Notes: generated from the sequence alone by a model not told the origin. Positions 26,820 to 36,017 are shown, counted from the stretch's first letter. The stretch: 42,033 bases of DNA from Spirochaetales bacterium (GCA_016937215.1 JAFGWI010000206.1:1-42033); one strand, 5' to 3'. A program made the numbers and translations.

Positions 26820-27500
26820 ATGGAAAATCTGATTTTTATTGCCGGGACCGGAAAACTAGCCAATAGCATTTACAGGCAACTTCCCGTTTATCTGAATAAT
26901 TACTATTTGGATTTTTGGGATAATTCAGCCAAATACAAACAAACAGCCAAGGTGATAATCCATGTTGGTTCAGGGCGGCAATTGGCCGATCTCAAGGATT
27001 ATTGTCAAAAAAACAAGACTCCCTTGATCCAAGCCTCCACTGGCATAAAAGATGAAACCAAAAATTACAGCTTTACCTTTATCGAGGCGCCCAACTTAAG
27101 CCTTTTAATGCTGAAATTCATGTATATCCTCCGAAAGAATGCCGAGCTTTTCAAGGATTATGATATCACGATTTCCGAAAGCCATCAAAGCAGCAAAAAG
27201 AGTGTTGCCGGAACAGCCTTTGAAATAGCCGAACTTCTGGGCGTTTCCACATCATCCATAGAAAGCATAAGGGAACCGGAATTTCAAAGAAAGCATTTGA
27301 ATATCCCCGAGGATTTTTTATCACTCCACGCTTACCACCACATTAAAATCAAGGAACAAGGCAGCCGAATTGATTTTAAAACCCTTATCCAAGGCCACGA
27401 TGCATATGTTAAAGGGCTCTCAAAGATTATCCAATGCCTTGGCGACCTGGAAAATCGTTATTATCATATTCTCGATTTGATTGAAATGAAATTGATTTGA
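26820..27500 (+). CDS. Dihydrodipicolinate reductase (DapB)-like protein
   Basis: The 226-residue product starts with a dinucleotide-binding motif (FIAGTGKLANSIY). VIIHVGSGRQL and TPLIQASTGI stand in the places of the DapB segments DFT and GTTG. The C-terminal part has ISESHQSSKKSVAGTAFEIAE, equivalent to the DapB active-site block with its His and the SGT(A) loop. The usual HHxxKxDAPSGT is altered to ESHQSSKKSVAGT, so activity on dihydrodipicolinate is uncertain. It may be a divergent DapB or a related reductase. AAAGGA lies 4 bases before this ATG; a start 36 bases upstream is possible but would push the nucleotide-binding motif inward. It converges on proS. Confidence 0.65.
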   Translation: MENLIFIAGTGKLANSIYRQLPVYLNNYYLDFWDNSAKYKQTAKVIIHVGSGRQLADLKDYCQKNKTPLIQASTGIKDETKNYSFTFIEAPNLSLLMLKFMYILRKNAELFKDYDITISESHQSSKKSVAGTAFEIAELLGVSTSSIESIREPEFQRKHLNIPEDFLSLHAYHHIKIKEQGSRIDFKTLIQGHDAYVKGLSKIIQCLGDLENRYYHILDLIEMKLI

Positions 27501-27586
27501 GGTTAAATTTTTCCAGGGTTTTATCATCTTGGGGTTCAATTTTTTGACAACTCAGTTGCCGGTAATCGGGAAAAGAAATAATCAAA

Positions 27587-27643
27587 AACACGGCAATAGC
27601 TGTTAAAAGAAAAACCAAAACTTTTCTTTTAACAGCCCGTGTT
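27587..27643 (-). terminator. Long hairpin terminator after proS
   Basis: GCTGTTAAAAGAAAA (27599-27613) pairs perfectly with TTTTCTTTTAACAGC (27622-27636). Beyond a small interior loop, AACACGG (27587-27593) pairs with CCGTGTT (27637-27643). On the minus strand the stem is followed by a T-rich run. It ends proS transcription and may also serve the convergent DapB-like gene. Confidence 0.75.
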
Positions 27644-27659
27644 AACAAGCGCCGCCACC

Positions 27660-29183
27660 TTAATAGGATTTGGCAAAAACCACCCGCTGCTTACTGGGTT
27701 CACCGGTAAAAATACACTTCCCCGGCGTTTTATCACCCTCAAGGGGAATACAGCGAATGGTCACATTCAAATCGTTTTTGATCTGCTCTTCAATTTTTTC
27801 ATCGCCATTCCAATGGGCCATGACAAAACCGCCGTGAATCTCGGGTTTATCGGTATTTTTCGGCGTAAAATATTTGTAAAACTCCTCTTTGGAATCAATC
27901 ACCACGGTGTTTTCCGAACGAAAAGCCTTGGCCTTGTTAAAAATATTGTCCTGAATCTCGTCGAGCAAAGCCGGCAGTTTTTCAAGAAATTCGGGCCTCG
28001 AATAAGCCTGCTTGCCCCATCGCTCCATATCGCGACGAGCGGTAAACACCGCATCATTGGCAATATCCTTGGGCCCAATCTCAACCCACACTGGCGCGCC
28101 CTTTTTGATCCACGACCAGCTCTTTTCGCCACCCCTCATGTCCCTTGTATCAAACTCCACCACAACCGGGTCTCCATGATAGCGAAGCTGACGAAGTTCC
28201 CTGACAAATTTCTCGCAGTACTCCATAACCTCGGCCTTTGTGCCTTCATCATGCACAATAGGCAGCACCACCACATGGGCCGGCGCGATCCTGGGCGGCA
28301 GAACCAGGCCATTATCATCACTGTGAGCCATAATCAAAGCCCCGATCAAACGGGTTGAAACACCCCATGAAGTGGTCCAGGCAAACTCCTCCATCCCGTC
28401 CTGACCAAGAAACTTGATCTCCTGGGCCTTGGCAAAATTCTGCCCCAGAAAATGGGAGGTACCAGCCTGAAGGGCCTTTTTGTCCTGCATCATGGCTTCG
28501 ATACAAAAGGTGGACACAGCCCCGGGAAATCGCTCTGAAGCGGTTTTCTCACCCTTGATCACCGGTACAGCCAGAAACCTCTCGGCAAAATCCACATAAA
28601 CATCAAGCATCTTCATGGTTTCTTCTACCGCTTCCTCTTTGGAGGCATGGGCCGTATGCCCCTCCTGCCACAAAAACTCGGCTGTGCGCAAAAATAAACG
28701 GGTCCGCATTTCCCAGCGCACCACATTGGCCCACTGATTAATCAGTAAAGGCAAATCACGGTAGGACTGCACCCATTTGGCAAACATGGCACCAATAATA
28801 GTTTCCGAAGTGGGCCGCACCACTAAAGGCTCAGATAATTCACCAGCCGGCACCAAACCCCCATCAGGCCCCTGTTCCAGACGATGATGAGTCACCACCG
28901 CGCATTCCTTCGCAAAACCATCCACATGCTCAGCCTCTTTTTCAAGAAAACTTTTTGGTATAAACAGAGGGAAATAAGCATTCCGGTGACCGGTTTCCTT
29001 GAACATCCTGTCCAGATGCTTCTGAATATTTTCCCAGATACTATAGCCCCAGGGCTTGATCACCATACATCCCCGCACCGGTGAGTTTTCCGCCAAATCC
29101 GCGGCCTTTACAACCTGCTGATACCACTCAGGATAATCATCGACCCGGGTGGGTTCAATCGCTGTTCGTGGAGCTTTTGCCAT
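27660..29183 (-). CDS. proS: Prolyl-tRNA synthetase, archaeal/eukaryotic type
   Basis: This enzyme charges tRNA-Pro. The 507-residue class II synthetase lacks the long inserted editing domain of the classical bacterial enzyme. It has the block order of the archaeal/eukaryotic type: motif 1 region RGCMVIKPWGYSIWENIQ, motif 2 WANVVRWEMRTRLFLRTAEFLWQEGHTAH and motif 3 WGVSTRLIGALIMAHSDDNGL. The C-terminus ends KSY, typical of this type. I chose the ATG at 29183, which has GAGGA about 8 bases upstream; a TTG two codons earlier is less likely. This type of ProRS is also known in Borrelia. Confidence 0.96.
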   Translation of the reverse strand: MAKAPRTAIEPTRVDDYPEWYQQVVKAADLAENSPVRGCMVIKPWGYSIWENIQKHLDRMFKETGHRNAYFPLFIPKSFLEKEAEHVDGFAKECAVVTHHRLEQGPDGGLVPAGELSEPLVVRPTSETIIGAMFAKWVQSYRDLPLLINQWANVVRWEMRTRLFLRTAEFLWQEGHTAHASKEEAVEETMKMLDVYVDFAERFLAVPVIKGEKTASERFPGAVSTFCIEAMMQDKKALQAGTSHFLGQNFAKAQEIKFLGQDGMEEFAWTTSWGVSTRLIGALIMAHSDDNGLVLPPRIAPAHVVVLPIVHDEGTKAEVMEYCEKFVRELRQLRYHGDPVVVEFDTRDMRGGEKSWSWIKKGAPVWVEIGPKDIANDAVFTARRDMERWGKQAYSRPEFLEKLPALLDEIQDNIFNKAKAFRSENTVVIDSKEEFYKYFTPKNTDKPEIHGGFVMAHWNGDEKIEEQIKNDLNVTIRCIPLEGDKTPGKCIFTGEPSKQRVVFAKSY

Positions 29184-29289
29184 ATTCAATTCCTCGCTTG
29201 ATTCTTATGAGATGGCCCCAGTGTAAATTGAATTGACCGCTTTGTAAACAGGAGGAACAACGCATTTTTTGTTTTTATAAATGGAATTG

Positions 29290-29486
29290 GGGCGTCCCCC
29301 CTGAACAGATGGGCACAAGAAAATCAACACGTAAAAAGATCCCCCCCGGCCCCATCTGTTCAGGGGTCGGGCTCTTTGCCACTCCGCCTGTGGGCTCCGA
29401 CCCTTTTTTTCACGTTTATCGTGAAAAAAAGGTTTTCCTCGGGTTTTTGAAAAAACCCTCCTCATGGCTACGATCCCTGACGCGGG
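29290..29486 (+). repeat. Structured interspersed repeat, copy F
   Basis: This copy begins GGGCGTCCCC. Arm 1 is a perfect 16-base pair (CCCCTGAACAGATGGG at 29298-29313 with CCCATCTGTTCAGGGG at 29351-29366). Then follow GTCGGGCTCTTTGCCACTCCG, a hairpin TTTTTTCACG/CGTGAAAAAA, a hairpin CGGGTTTTTGAAAAAACCC, and the end GATCCCTGACGCG. It fills much of the 460-base spacer upstream of proS. Confidence 0.75.
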
Positions 29487-29649
29487 GCTGTTTCCCTCAT
29501 GCTGCTGGCATAAAAAAAGCCGGAAGTATCTTGAAAAGACATCCGGCCTGAAAATTTTATTTTCAAAATAATTATCCCGCATTCCGCAGTAAATTTAGGT
29601 AATTTCTTATATTATTAAAAGTTAAGAATTCGGGTGCGGAAAGTGGGAA

Positions 29650-30090
29650 TTATGCTTGCATATTAACCAATGTGATCACTGCTGAAGTAGTTATTTTTCC
29701 ACTTGGTAATTGATCAATATAACTGGCCGTTACTGTAATGGCCGTAGAATATTTCAGTAATTCCAAAACGGTCCATGGTCTCGTTCCAAATGAACTTGAA
29801 TACTCATAAATTCCTGGTGATACACGATTCAATTGAATAGTGACTGGATCAACTCCGGGCTTGCTTGATTCCAGGGTCACGTTCACAAAATCAACGCTTG
29901 CTTCCAAGTCAGCATCACTTAGCTTTATTATAAGCGATGGATCAGAATTCGAAACATAATAATCTTTATCAAAACTCAACACACCAACAGTTCCAGTATC
30001 ATCAGAGAGAAGCTCTTCAGGATTATTAAGGGCCTCACAGCCGAAAAATACAAATAATAACAATAAAAAAAGACTTAGTTTTCTCATCAT
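29650..30090 (-). CDS. Small lipoprotein with an Ig-like domain
   Basis: This 146-residue protein has a signal peptide ending in the lipobox FFGC (Cys18), so it is probably lipid-anchored outside the cytoplasm. The mature part alternates beta strands (VGVLSFDKDYYVSNSDPSLIIKL, then PVTIQLNRVSPGIYEYSS), as in a single Ig-like or fibronectin-like domain. AAGGA precedes two adjacent ATG codons, so the exact start is ambiguous by one codon. No enzyme motif is seen and the role is unknown. It stands alone, with a structured repeat downstream and a long AT-rich spacer upstream. Confidence 0.75.
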   Translation of the reverse strand: MMRKLSLFLLLLFVFFGCEALNNPEELLSDDTGTVGVLSFDKDYYVSNSDPSLIIKLSDADLEASVDFVNVTLESSKPGVDPVTIQLNRVSPGIYEYSSSFGTRPWTVLELLKYSTAITVTASYIDQLPSGKITTSAVITLVNMQA

Positions 30091-30513
30091 CCACTTCCTT
30101 ATGATTATTTATGAAATAATATCAACATTTATTTCCAGTAAAAAAATACTCAACAAACCTAGAAAATTCAACAAAAATATCCTATAAAAAATATCTAAAC
30201 ACCCTGATGCAAACAATCAAAATGCTTTATCATACCATGCTGATAACATGGTATTGATTTATAAAATATACTTAAATTTAATGAAAATATTAATAAAAAA
30301 AGTATATACAAAAGGATACAGTTATTACATAAATCATTCAATACGCAGAAAGTATGATTTTATAAAGCCTGGCCCCTTGGCTGTTTATGTTTTTTAGAGA
30401 TCAGCTCACCTAGAGCTTTTCAAAGCTTGCCGTCAAAATAAACTTTCTGAATGGAATTGCCTAAACCAGGCAAGTTGACTAAACTCACAAGCATCATCAA
30501 GCGAGGAGTTTAC
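30091..30513. other. AT-rich spacer between a lipoprotein gene and rph
   Basis: These 420 bases contain no credible gene. They must hold the divergent promoters of the lipoprotein gene and rph. The inverted repeat TTGCCT-N5-AGGCAA (30457-30473) lies in the rph leader. I cannot assign a regulator. Confidence 0.5.
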
Positions 30514-31221
30514 ATGAGAAAAATCCATTTTCAGAACAATTATTTGAAGCATCCGGCAGGTTCCTGTCTGATTTCCCAGGGAAACACCCGGGTATTGTGC
30601 GCAGTTTTCATCGAAGAAAAGGTACCGCGCTTTTTAGAGGGCACTGAAAAGGGCTGGCTCACCGCGGAATACGCCATGCTGCCTGGGTCGACACCGGGTG
30701 GTCGTAAACAGCGGGAGTGGCAGAAAAAGGACGGACGCAGCGCCGAAATCCAGCGGCTCATTGGCCGCAGCCTGCGCTCGGTCATCGATCTTGACAAAAC
30801 CGGGCCAATCAGCCTGGTAGTGGATTGTGATGTGATTGAAGCCGATGGTGGAACCCGCTGCGCCTCAATCACCGGTTCCTGGGTCGCCTTATACCAGGCC
30901 CTTGAAAAGCTGGCAGAAAAACAGGGTCAATCAGGCCCGGATTATTATCTCAAAGGCCAAGTGGCGGCCATCAGCGTTGGAATTATCAAAGGGCAAATCC
31001 ATATTGACCTGGATTACATACTGGACAGCCAGGCTGATGTGGACATGAATGTCATTATGCTGGATAGTCAGCTGGTAGAAATACAGGGTACAGGTGAAAA
31101 AACCCTCTTTAGCCGGGAGCAATTGAATCAAATGCTCGACCAGGCAGAAACAGCCATCAAGGAAATATACAAGGCCCAAGTGAATTCATTAAAAAACGAA
31201 AAAACATCGCGGTTATATTGA
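30514..31221 (+). CDS. rph: Ribonuclease PH
   Basis: RNase PH trims tRNA 3' ends by phosphorolysis. The 235-residue length and motifs fit the family: NTRVLCAVFIEEKVPRF, GWLTAEYAMLPGSTPGRK-like with GGRKQRE, the phosphate-site region GRSAEIQRLIGRSLR, and the catalytic aspartate region VVDCDVIEADGGTRCASITG. GAGGAG precedes the chosen ATG by 7 bases; a longer frame beginning 63 bases upstream would start before this site and add unrelated residues. The rph gene is followed by a split GDT1 transporter. Confidence 0.95.
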   Translation: MRKIHFQNNYLKHPAGSCLISQGNTRVLCAVFIEEKVPRFLEGTEKGWLTAEYAMLPGSTPGGRKQREWQKKDGRSAEIQRLIGRSLRSVIDLDKTGPISLVVDCDVIEADGGTRCASITGSWVALYQALEKLAEKQGQSGPDYYLKGQVAAISVGIIKGQIHIDLDYILDSQADVDMNVIMLDSQLVEIQGTGEKTLFSREQLNQMLDQAETAIKEIYKAQVNSLKNEKTSRLY

Positions 31222-31246
31222 AATTCCCAGGACCTTTTTATATACT
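31218..31246 (+). promoter_or_regulatory. Candidate promoter of the GDT1 gene pair, implying a nearly leaderless mRNA
   Basis: TTGAAA (31218-31223) overlaps the rph stop, and TATACT (31241-31246) follows after a 17-base spacer. Transcription would begin about 31253, only a few bases before the ATG at 31256. That ATG has no ribosome-binding site. Confidence 0.5.
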
Positions 31247-31255
31247 CCTAGTCTC

Positions 31256-31984
31256 ATGGATATCGGAATCATCTTTGCCAGTTTTGCTCTTGTCTTTTTA
31301 GCCGAATTAGGGGATAAAACCCAATTAGTCGCGCTATCTTTAACTTCAACGAGCAAAAATCCCTTTTCCGTTTTTCTGGCCACTTCCTTGGCATTAACCC
31401 TCTCAACCATTATCGCGGCTCTATTAGGCGGTTTGGCCTCGCGATTTGTGCCCTCCTTTACCGCTTATATAACAGGCATTCTCTTTCTCATATTCGGCGG
31501 CATCATTATCTTTGCCAAGGAAATGCCCAAAATCAAGGAATGCTTTCTCGAAGCCGTGGCCCTGGAAAACGCCTTTATTCGCTATGTACCCAGGGTTTTT
31601 GAAAAGGCCGGAAAACTGGATTATCAGATCATCAATATTCTAAGGCAGGAAAAATCCCATGCCGAAGTATTCAAAATACTCATCAAGGAAAAAAAGCTTT
31701 TTAAGGACGATATCAACAAGCTTGAAGAACTGGATCATATCACCAAATCCCTGAGTTTTCCCAAAAAGATCCTCACTTCTCCCTTTCCCATCGCCTTGAA
31801 TGAAATCGTGCGCCAGGAAAAAATCGGGCTGGAGGTCTTTAAGCTCATCCATAAGCATATCAAGGAAGAGGAGCATCACCAGGAGGATGAATTGATGCAT
31901 TTACTGGAAGATCTGATTCACGAAGAAGAGGAACATATTCGAATCTTCCTAACTTATGGCAACGAGGCCTCAAATGAAAAATAA
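31256..31984 (+). CDS. TMEM165/GDT1-type cation transporter, first half, fused to a ferritin-like helical domain
   Basis: The GDT1 (UPF0016) family moves Mn2+ and Ca2+. Residues 1-85 hold three transmembrane helices with the family motif AELGDKTQL in the first. Normal family members contain two such halves; the second half is encoded by the next, overlapping gene. What is unusual is a charged helical extension of about 150 residues after the third helix. It has two related helices (RQEKSHAEVFKIL and RQEKIGLEVFKLI) and three ExxH motifs (EKSH, ELDH, EEEH). This resembles a rubrerythrin/ferritin-like metal site. The domain assignment is inferred from the pattern only. A metal-sensing or loading function would parallel MbfA, a ferritin-like domain fused to a VIT transporter. 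Confidence 0.8.
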   Translation: MDIGIIFASFALVFLAELGDKTQLVALSLTSTSKNPFSVFLATSLALTLSTIIAALLGGLASRFVPSFTAYITGILFLIFGGIIIFAKEMPKIKECFLEAVALENAFIRYVPRVFEKAGKLDYQIINILRQEKSHAEVFKILIKEKKLFKDDINKLEELDHITKSLSFPKKILTSPFPIALNEIVRQEKIGLEVFKLIHKHIKEEEHHQEDELMHLLEDLIHEEEEHIRIFLTYGNEASNEK

Positions 31985-32255
31985 AAGCCTTTTTTTATCC
32001 ACTTTTCTTCTGGTTTTTTTGGCTGAATTAGGCGATAAAACACAGATCGCCAGTTTTGGAAAAGCAGCTGAAACAGGGAATATTCTATCAGTCATTATCG
32101 GCGGTTCATTGGCCTTAATTGCCGCGACTGTGGTGAGCGTTTTTTTAGGCCACTATATTGCCAAAATCATACCTGAAAGGGTGCTCAAACTAATATCAGG
32201 CTTGTTTTTTATTGCCACCGGCGTGGTTATTTTGATTTCAAGCCTCGCGGGCTGA
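31974..32255 (+). CDS. TMEM165/GDT1-type cation transporter, second half
   Basis: This 93-residue membrane protein has three transmembrane helices and the family motif AELGDKTQI (about residues 15-23). It should pair with the product of the preceding gene to make the complete six-helix transporter with its two facing ExGDK motifs. The ATG at 31974 lies within the end of the first gene (11-base overlap) and is preceded by CGAGG, indicating coupled translation and equal dosage. A longer in-frame start at 31956 lacks a binding site. Confidence 0.88.
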   Translation: MKNKSLFLSTFLLVFLAELGDKTQIASFGKAAETGNILSVIIGGSLALIAATVVSVFLGHYIAKIIPERVLKLISGLFFIATGVVILISSLAG

Positions 32256-32459
32256 ATATCCTCGATATCCTAAGTCTCTTTCCAAGGGCCATAAAACTTT
32301 TTCATATCTTTTTGATAGCATAAAAAGGCTTTCCTGTCTAAGCACCGGTTCCGCTACCCCCCCAAAAAGGATTATTTTATAAACTTGCCAAAAAGATGAT
32401 TGAATTCTTTATCAACATGCTATAAACTATTTATAGAAAATTATAAGCGAGGTGTGTAT

Positions 32460-32693
32460 ATGACAATAACATATTGTGATGTGACCAAAAAACCTATTGA
32501 TAGAGCCAGCAATACCTATAGTTGGGAAACAAAAGAAAGACGCTATGACACAATCAAGACCAAGGATCTATCCCCAGAAGGTATGAAAAAACTGGAAAAA
32601 GAAGTTTTCGATGAAATGGATAAAAGCAGGACTTTTAACTTCATGGAATACAAAAAAATTCTTGCCCAGAAACTGGAAAAACTAACACAATAA
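32460..32693 (+). CDS. Small uncharacterised protein (77 residues)
   Basis: The product begins MTITYCDVTKKPIDRASNTYSW and continues as a charged, mainly helical stretch rich in Lys and Glu. No signal peptide or membrane segment is seen. The N-terminal CDVTKKPI resembles the first knuckle of a zinc ribbon, but a second cysteine pair is missing. GAGG precedes this ATG by 7 bases, which is why I prefer it to the in-frame upstream start. It is monocistronic and closed by a clear terminator. I do not recognise the family. Confidence 0.7.
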   Translation: MTITYCDVTKKPIDRASNTYSWETKERRYDTIKTKDLSPEGMKKLEKEVFDEMDKSRTFNFMEYKKILAQKLEKLTQ

Positions 32694-32720
32694 TAGCGAC
32701 ACTCCATTATATTAAACTTT

Positions 32721-33026
32721 TCAATCCAGCTCTCCTGATTTATCAGGAGGGCTTTTTTTTTCGCTTTCCGATTTTTTCAAAAGCGGCGGTACAGGATCAT
32801 AACCAAAGCTGCCCCAGGGGTGGCATTTTAAAATACGCTTCAATCCAAGAAAAGTACCCTTTAAAATACCATGGACCAGCACAGCTTCACGAAAATAATG
32901 AGAACAACTGGGATGAAAGCGGCAGCTTGTAGGCAAATGAGGAGAGATAATCTTCTGATAGATGAAAACAGGAAAGGTATAAATCAACCTGATCCATTTC
33001 CTGATAAAAAAACATAGTTTCCTCAT
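32721..33026 (-). CDS. yidD: Membrane protein insertion efficiency factor YidD
   Basis: YidD is a small membrane-associated protein that assists insertion of inner-membrane proteins alongside YidC. The 101-residue product shows the family blocks [23 protein letters not shown] (about 22-44) with conserved cysteines, then [20 protein letters not shown] and GYDPVP. A short charged tail follows. It usually lies in the rpmH-rnpA-yidD-yidC cluster. Here its ATG overlaps the feoB stop codon (ATGA), so it is translated as the last gene of the feo operon. Its final codons overlap a terminator serving the opposite strand. Confidence 0.93.
   Translation of the reverse strand: MRKLCFFIRKWIRLIYTFPVFIYQKIISPHLPTSCRFHPSCSHYFREAVLVHGILKGTFLGLKRILKCHPWGSFGYDPVPPLLKKSESEKKSPPDKSGELD
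32732..32761 (+). terminator. Rho-independent terminator of the 77-residue gene
   Basis: CTCCTGAT (32732-32739) pairs with ATCAGGAG (32742-32749) and is followed by GGC and a run of nine T. It lies within the last codons of yidD on the opposite strand. Confidence 0.85.
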
Positions 33027-35236
33027 GTTGCTTTATTTGTCCGTGATATTAAAACCAAAAACGCGAAAATTCCGGCACCCAGAAAAAGAGCCATCATAAT
33101 CCAGAGCAGGGAAAAACCAAAAGCCAGCTGATAGAAAAGAACCGCTATTATCCAGGCCAAAAATGATAGATAAAACACCGACAAAAGGCCATAGGAAGTT
33201 CCTAATTCTCGAAAAAGAGTCGCTGTCGCGCCAACACAGGGAAAATAAATCAGCACAAATAAAAGATAGGCAAAGGCACTAAAGGGATTATAATGAAAGC
33301 CCCTTTGCAAAGCCCCCAATAAACCGGGGTCTTCACTTTTCCCCCCTTGCTCCACAAAAAGGGAAGCAATATTAACAGGAATTGAAATAAAAGCATCAGC
33401 TATTTGGGTAACAAAACCACTATCATCGGTGCTTTCCCCTTGATCAATCATATAAAGGCTATTCAAGGTCCCAATGATCGCTTCTTTTGCGAACACTCCA
33501 GTTATCAAAGCCACACCAGCCTGCCAGTTATCCTTTTCAACCCCCATGGGCTCAAAAACAGGTTGAACAAATTTACCAACAGAAGCAAGAACCGATTCCT
33601 CTGGTGGAATATTACCCCACTGGCCTTTAAAACTAAAGGATGATAGAGTGCTTAAAAGGGTGACAGCCAAAACAATGAATATTCCCGCGCGTTTGATGAA
33701 TGACCGAAGCCTCACCCAGGTATGAATCATGATATGCTTAAAACGCGGCTTATGATAAGGCGGCAGCTCCATGATAAAATCAGAGCCTGTCCCTTTAAAT
33801 AAGGTGCGTTTGAAAATAAAACCCGTGGCCAGAGCCAGGATAATCCCTATCATGTAAAGGGCAAAAACCACCAGACCGGCCCATTGACGAGGGAAAAAGG
33901 CGGCAGCAAAAAGAGCATAAACCGGCAGCCGCGCTCCGCAGGACATGAGAGGAGTCATAAAAATAGTAATCATCCTTTCATTTTTATTCTCCAGAGTACG
34001 GGCAGCGAGTATGGCCGGCACAGTACATCCAAAACCGACAATCAGGGGAACAAAGGCCTTACCCGGCAAACCGATCTTTCCCATAAACTTATCCATGATG
34101 TAAGCGCTTCTGGCCATATAGCCTGAATCTTCCAGCACAGCCAGCAAAAGAAACATCATGAAAATAACTGGAACAAAGGTAGCCACTGTGGTAATCCCGT
34201 TTCCAAGCCCCTGGGCCAAAATACTCGTTAGCCAGAGCGGCGCCTCAAGACTATTAAGCAAAAAGGAAGTTCCATACACAAAAATGGCACTAAAAAATCC
34301 ATCAAAAAAATCTATAAAAGCCCCGCCCAGATTGATGGTTAACCAGAAAATCCCGTAAATGATCAGAAAAAAAATGGGAATTCCCCAAAAGGAATGCAAG
34401 ATAATCTGGTCAAGCGAATCGGAAAACTTGTTCCGGTTTTTGACCCTGACCATGGCTTTGCGACAAAGCGCCTTGATGTATCCATAACGATAATCGGCGA
34501 TAATCACTTCCACATCCTCATTCAGAATACCCTGAATTTTAGTAATTGAATGGTGAATTTCATCTTCAGTAAAATAAGCCTTTTCAATCGCGTATTTCTG
34601 AAGCTGAAGATCACCCTCAAGAATCTCCAGAGCCAGCCATCTAGAAGGATAAGTGGTCTCTCTATCAGCAGCTTTTTGCCAGGCTTGAACAACATCTTCG
34701 ATTTCATTGGGAAAAGTGACAACAGGAAGCGAAAGCCTGGGATTATCGATGTTTTTGGCAATGGCTTTCAGCAAGGTCTCATGGCATTTATCCGTGGTGG
34801 CAGATATGGAAACCACCGGGGCTTTAAGGGTGTCTTCCAGTAGAGAAAAATCAAGATTCACATGATCTCTTAAAACCCTGTCCATTTTATTTAAAACCAG
34901 TAATATGGGAATCTTCAATTCCAAAAGTTGCAGGGTTAAGAACAAATTCCGCTCCAGATTGGAAGCATCGATTACATTAATCACAAGGTCCGGCTTTGAT
35001 TGAAGGATATGCTCCCGGGCAATGCGTTCATCTTCCGATTGGGCGATCAATGAATAAATACCAGGCAGATCGACAATTTCAACATCATGTTGATCAAGGG
35101 TAAAATAACCGGAAATCTTTTCAACCGTAACCCCCGGCCAATTACCTATAGTCTGATTACTCCCTGTTATGGCATTAAACAGGGTTGTTTTTCCTGAATT
35201 AGGGTTTCCCGCAATAACAATATGTTTCTTGCTCAC
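33023..35236 (-). CDS. feoB: Ferrous iron transporter FeoB
   Basis: FeoB is the inner-membrane Fe(II) transporter. The 737-residue protein has an N-terminal GTPase with G1 GNPNSGKTT (10-18), [10 protein letters not shown]3 DLPG and G4 NKMD. A helical domain follows, then a membrane domain with the two Gate-type segments containing [18 protein letters not shown] and [10 protein letters not shown]. The start is GTG with AAGGAG 7 bases upstream. It is downstream of dtxR and feoA and overlaps yidD by four bases. In an [FeFe]-hydrogenase-bearing anaerobe this would be the main iron uptake route. Confidence 0.96.
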   Translation of the reverse strand: MSKKHIVIAGNPNSGKTTLFNAITGSNQTIGNWPGVTVEKISGYFTLDQHDVEIVDLPGIYSLIAQSEDERIAREHILQSKPDLVINVIDASNLERNLFLTLQLLELKIPILLVLNKMDRVLRDHVNLDFSLLEDTLKAPVVSISATTDKCHETLLKAIAKNIDNPRLSLPVVTFPNEIEDVVQAWQKAADRETTYPSRWLALEILEGDLQLQKYAIEKAYFTEDEIHHSITKIQGILNEDVEVIIADYRYGYIKALCRKAMVRVKNRNKFSDSLDQIILHSFWGIPIFFLIIYGIFWLTINLGGAFIDFFDGFFSAIFVYGTSFLLNSLEAPLWLTSILAQGLGNGITTVATFVPVIFMMFLLLAVLEDSGYMARSAYIMDKFMGKIGLPGKAFVPLIVGFGCTVPAILAARTLENKNERMITIFMTPLMSCGARLPVYALFAAAFFPRQWAGLVVFALYMIGIILALATGFIFKRTLFKGTGSDFIMELPPYHKPRFKHIMIHTWVRLRSFIKRAGIFIVLAVTLLSTLSSFSFKGQWGNIPPEESVLASVGKFVQPVFEPMGVEKDNWQAGVALITGVFAKEAIIGTLNSLYMIDQGESTDDSGFVTQIADAFISIPVNIASLFVEQGGKSEDPGLLGALQRGFHYNPFSAFAYLLFVLIYFPCVGATATLFRELGTSYGLLSVFYLSFLAWIIAVLFYQLAFGFSLLWIMMALFLGAGIFAFLVLISRTNKAT

Positions 35237-35287
35237 AATCGTACTCCTTGAGAAAAATCAATTTTCACCTTGCTGAAATAAAGGAAA

Positions 35288-35503
35288 TTATTCTACAATT
35301 ATTTTGGCAGCCATACCATGACCTAGCATGATACGACTATCCATAACCTCGATAATCATGGGGCCCCTGTTGTGGCTTCTGAGCACTTTGATTTCCATGC
35401 CCGGAACAAGACCCATGGCCGATAACTTGGATTTTATACCCCTTCCGCCCTCAATTTTGAGGATACGGGTTGTTTTTGCGATCTCGCATTGCGCTAATGA
35501 CAT
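35288..35503 (-). CDS. feoA: FeoA family protein
   Basis: FeoA is a small SH3-like cytoplasmic protein required with FeoB. The 71-residue product has the family's pattern: SLAQC at the start, GIKSKLSAMGLVPGMEIKVL in the middle, and a final GPMIIEVMDSRIMLGHGMAAKIIV. I use the ATG at 35503 because GGGAG precedes it by 6 bases; an ATG two codons earlier directly abuts that site. The gene lies 13 bases after the dtxR-type gene. Confidence 0.93.
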   Translation of the reverse strand: MSLAQCEIAKTTRILKIEGGRGIKSKLSAMGLVPGMEIKVLRSHNRGPMIIEVMDSRIMLGHGMAAKIIVE

Positions 35504-35516
35504 TTCCATCTCCCAA

Positions 35517-35990
35517 TCAGTCTTTTTCCGAAGAAAAAATTGTATTGCCTTCAGCCTTAATTGGCTCCGGTGAATACAAAGCAGAAAAGCTGTTCATGAA
35601 TTCACGACCGACATTTTCTGATTCCACAAAATCCAGCATATCGCGCATTCTTTCAAGAATGACCTCAGAAATCACATGTTCCATTCGGCAAGCATTATCT
35701 TCCGCGCAGTCAGCTTCTATCCCGAGAATCTTCACAAAAAACTCAGTAATGGTCTCGTGCTTTTTAAAAACCCCTTGGGCCACCTCCTGACCACTTTTGG
35801 TTAAGGTAATCACACCATAGGGTTCATAATTGATCAAATCCTTATCAGACAAAATTCTTAAAGCTCCGGTCACCGAAGAACTTTTCACCCCAAGACGATG
35901 TGAAATATCCTTGGCACGAACAGCATGATTCTCTTCGATTATTGTGTAAATAGCTTCAATATAATCTTCCAAACTTGAACTCAAGGCCAT
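35517..35990 (-). CDS. DtxR/IdeR-family metal-dependent repressor
   Basis: Members repress iron or manganese uptake genes when loaded with the metal. The 157-residue protein has an N-terminal winged helix (about 1-65; LEDYIEAIY, AKDISHRLGVKSSSVTGALRIL) and a dimerisation/metal-binding domain. The C-terminal SH3 domain is absent. Metal ligands D9, E12, H78, C101, E104 and H105 are visible. Cysteine at 101 corresponds to the iron-type DtxR ligand, while D9 and E12 recall MntR. AGGAG precedes the ATG by 6 bases; the upstream in-frame start lacks one. It is the first gene of the feo operon and may control its own promoter through the adjacent palindrome. Confidence 0.92.
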   Translation of the reverse strand: MALSSSLEDYIEAIYTIIEENHAVRAKDISHRLGVKSSSVTGALRILSDKDLINYEPYGVITLTKSGQEVAQGVFKKHETITEFFVKILGIEADCAEDNACRMEHVISEVILERMRDMLDFVESENVGREFMNSFSALYSPEPIKAEGNTIFSSEKD

Positions 35991-36017
35991 AAAAACTCCT
36001 TTTTTGATCACACTAAA

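Noticed and set aside
27427..27648. 73-codon frame on the minus strand directly after proS, with a TTG start and a hydrophobic segment
   Set aside because: Its first part is the proS hairpin terminator (27587-27643), and its end overlaps the convergent DapB-like gene. The hydrophobic stretch is a by-product of the A/T-rich stem.
29205..29582. Frames of 125 and 80 codons upstream of proS
   Set aside because: Both are readings of copy F of the structured repeat; the G/C-rich peptide is low in plausible protein features.
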